Positions 4,616 to 5,429 of a DNA stretch of 5,429 nt are shown here, in pieces. The stretch is from NCBI GenBank assembly GCA_031271275.1, contig JAISWA010000016.1:1-5429 (forward strand). Direction: 5' to 3'. Source of the DNA: Clostridiales bacterium. GTDB taxonomy: Bacteria; Bacillota; Clostridia; Lachnospirales; WQUN01. Under the pieces are notes generated by a model. That model saw only the letters and a list, made by a program, of their open reading frames with translations, was not told the DNA's origin and did not search any database. How positions within the stretch are numbered: position 1 is the stretch's first letter; every line of letters begins with the position of its first letter. A program made the position numbers and the translations under genes.

Positions 4616-5429
4616 ATGAAACTGAACACGCTGTGCAAGACGCTCGCCGTATTCCTGTTGACGGCGTTATTTTTGACGGGGGGGGGGGTAATAACTGGGA
4701 ATAAAGTTTACGCGGCGGGGGATGAAACCCGCGATATTACCGTGGAACTTTATACGGCGGAAAGCCTCGACGAAATAGGGAACGCTTCGCTTTCCAATTT
4801 CGAAGGGGCGGTTTTTACGTTGCAAAGAACAGGCGACGACGCGATCCTTCAAACGGTGCAGACGGACGCGTCGGGCAAGGCGGTTTTAGAGGACGTCGTC
4901 TTTAAAGCGGATGAATTGGGCCGCATAATAGATGTTCAAGCTTTTACACTGAAGCAGGTGAGCGCCCCCGCCGGCTACAGCCCCATAGGCGCGGGAATAA
5001 AGTTTGGATATAACCAACCGGGTCAGTTGGACGCTGTAATCAACTTCGCGTATACAGAGTTCGCGGTCGGAATTGATGACGATACCGTCAGGGTCGTTAA
5101 CGTAAAGCAGCCAAGCACCACCACCGTGAGGCTGTACTACGGCTTGAATTTGGCCTCAGCGTCAGGCGGATATGGAGCGGGCCTTGCCTTTGATTTGTAT
5201 AAAAAATCAGGGGACGGTTGGGAGAAAGCTATTCCAGATATTCAGGTTGCGTTTCATAAATTGGACGACATGAATATGGGCGGCCACTACGCTGATTTGG
5301 AGATAAGCGAAAGCGGCGACTATCGCCTGTATCAGCAAAAGACGACCACGAGCGACCGGTATAATATGCTCTTTGATTTTTTGATTTGCGAGTGGGAAGT
5401 CGATTTGGATCAGCCTGTTGATAAGGTGA
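4616..5429 (+). CDS. Secreted SpaA/pilin-domain surface protein, N-terminal part (runs off right edge)
   Basis: The frame is open for 271 codons from the ATG at 4616, with AGGAGGT at 4603-4609 six bases upstream. Residues 1-34 form a signal peptide: basic MKLNTLCK, hydrophobic LAVFLLTALFLTGG, and likely cleavage after VYA or VYAA. Residues 40-163 look like a SpaA/Cna-B prealbumin-like domain, with FEGAVFTLQR (62-71), TDASGKAVLEDV (83-94), FTLKQVSAPAGYSP (110-123) and VVNV (160-163). A second beta-rich domain (about 169-268) resembles the FctA/Spy0128 pilin domain, with AFDLYKK, then SGDYRLYQQK (233-242) and a terminal strand pair to VDL. Such proteins are pilins or adhesins, usually anchored by sortase; any LPXTG motif would lie beyond the edge. 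The Glu that catalyses isopeptide bonds appears replaced by Gln114 and Gln240. An 11-G run inside the signal peptide suggests phase variation. Domain 1 is a confident call; domain 2 is tentative. Confidence 0.87.
   Translation, partial: MKLNTLCKTLAVFLLTALFLTGGGVITGNKVYAAGDETRDITVELYTAESLDEIGNASLSNFEGAVFTLQRTGDDAILQTVQTDASGKAVLEDVVFKADELGRIIDVQAFTLKQVSAPAGYSPIGAGIKFGYNQPGQLDAVINFAYTEFAVGIDDDTVRVVNVKQPSTTTVRLYYGLNLASASGGYGAGLAFDLYKKSGDGWEKAIPDIQVAFHKLDDMNMGGHYADLEISESGDYRLYQQKTTTSDRYNMLFDFLICEWEVDLDQPVDKV
4678..4688 (+). repeat. Poly-G tract of 11 in the signal-peptide coding region (candidate phase-variation switch)
   Basis: Eleven consecutive G encode the end of Thr21, Gly22-Gly24 and the start of Val25. 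The next longest G/C homopolymer noticed in the window is C7 at 2749-2755. Loss of one G creates TAA TAA directly after the tract; gain of one reaches TAA at codon 30; gain of two gives TAA at codon 26. Only lengths differing by multiples of three keep the frame open. Confidence 0.85.

Noticed and set aside
4667..4852. Minus-strand 61-codon frame opposite the surface-protein gene
   Set aside because: It is a shadow of the signal-peptide region; the plus strand has a strong promoter, ribosome-binding site, signal peptide and domain.
1..5429. CRISPR arrays, tRNA or rRNA genes, insertion-sequence transposases, metabolite riboswitches
   Set aside because: None was recognised on either strand: no regular spaced repeats, cloverleaf or transposase motifs were seen.

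Overview
The window suggests a spore-forming, low-GC-phylum (Firmicutes, class Clostridia) bacterium with fairly GC-rich genes. It holds a YtvI-type sporulation permease and an HflX GTPase. It also has strong AGGAGG-type Shine-Dalgarno sequences, AT-rich intergenic DNA, and a secreted SpaA/pilin-like surface protein typical of Gram-positives. The genus cannot be fixed from the sequence alone.

Layout: (1) Positions 1-290, minus strand: the first ~96 codons of an uncharacterised protein that runs off the left edge, divergent from the rest. (2) Positions 526-3624, plus strand: ytvI, hflX and a YdcF/DUF218-family gene, probably co-transcribed. hflX and the DUF218 gene overlap by 14 bases. A strong 57-base imperfect hairpin lies between ytvI and hflX, just before the hflX ribosome-binding site. 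(3) Positions 3645-4429: a compact, AT-rich toxin-antitoxin cassette with its own near-consensus promoter (TTGACA / CATAAT), a Gp49/RelE-type toxin overlapping an XRE-type antitoxin by 8 bases, and a GC-rich intrinsic terminator. Its base and codon use differ from the flanks, which suggests horizontal acquisition. (4) Positions 4531-5429: a strong extended -10 promoter, a perfect 25-base inverted repeat at the predicted transcription start, and the start of an exported surface protein (271 codons, open at the right edge).

The most interesting signal is in the last gene. A run of 11 G lies inside its signal-peptide coding region. With 11 G the frame is open. With 10, 12 or 13 G it hits a stop within a few codons. 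This is the architecture of an ON/OFF phase-variable (slipped-strand) contingency locus on a surface protein. The two extracellular domains also appear to carry Gln where related pilin/SpaA domains carry the catalytic Glu of intramolecular isopeptide bonds. The first three plus-strand genes look like ordinary chromosomal housekeeping and sporulation genes. The toxin-antitoxin pair and the adhesin-like gene look like accessory content added beside them.
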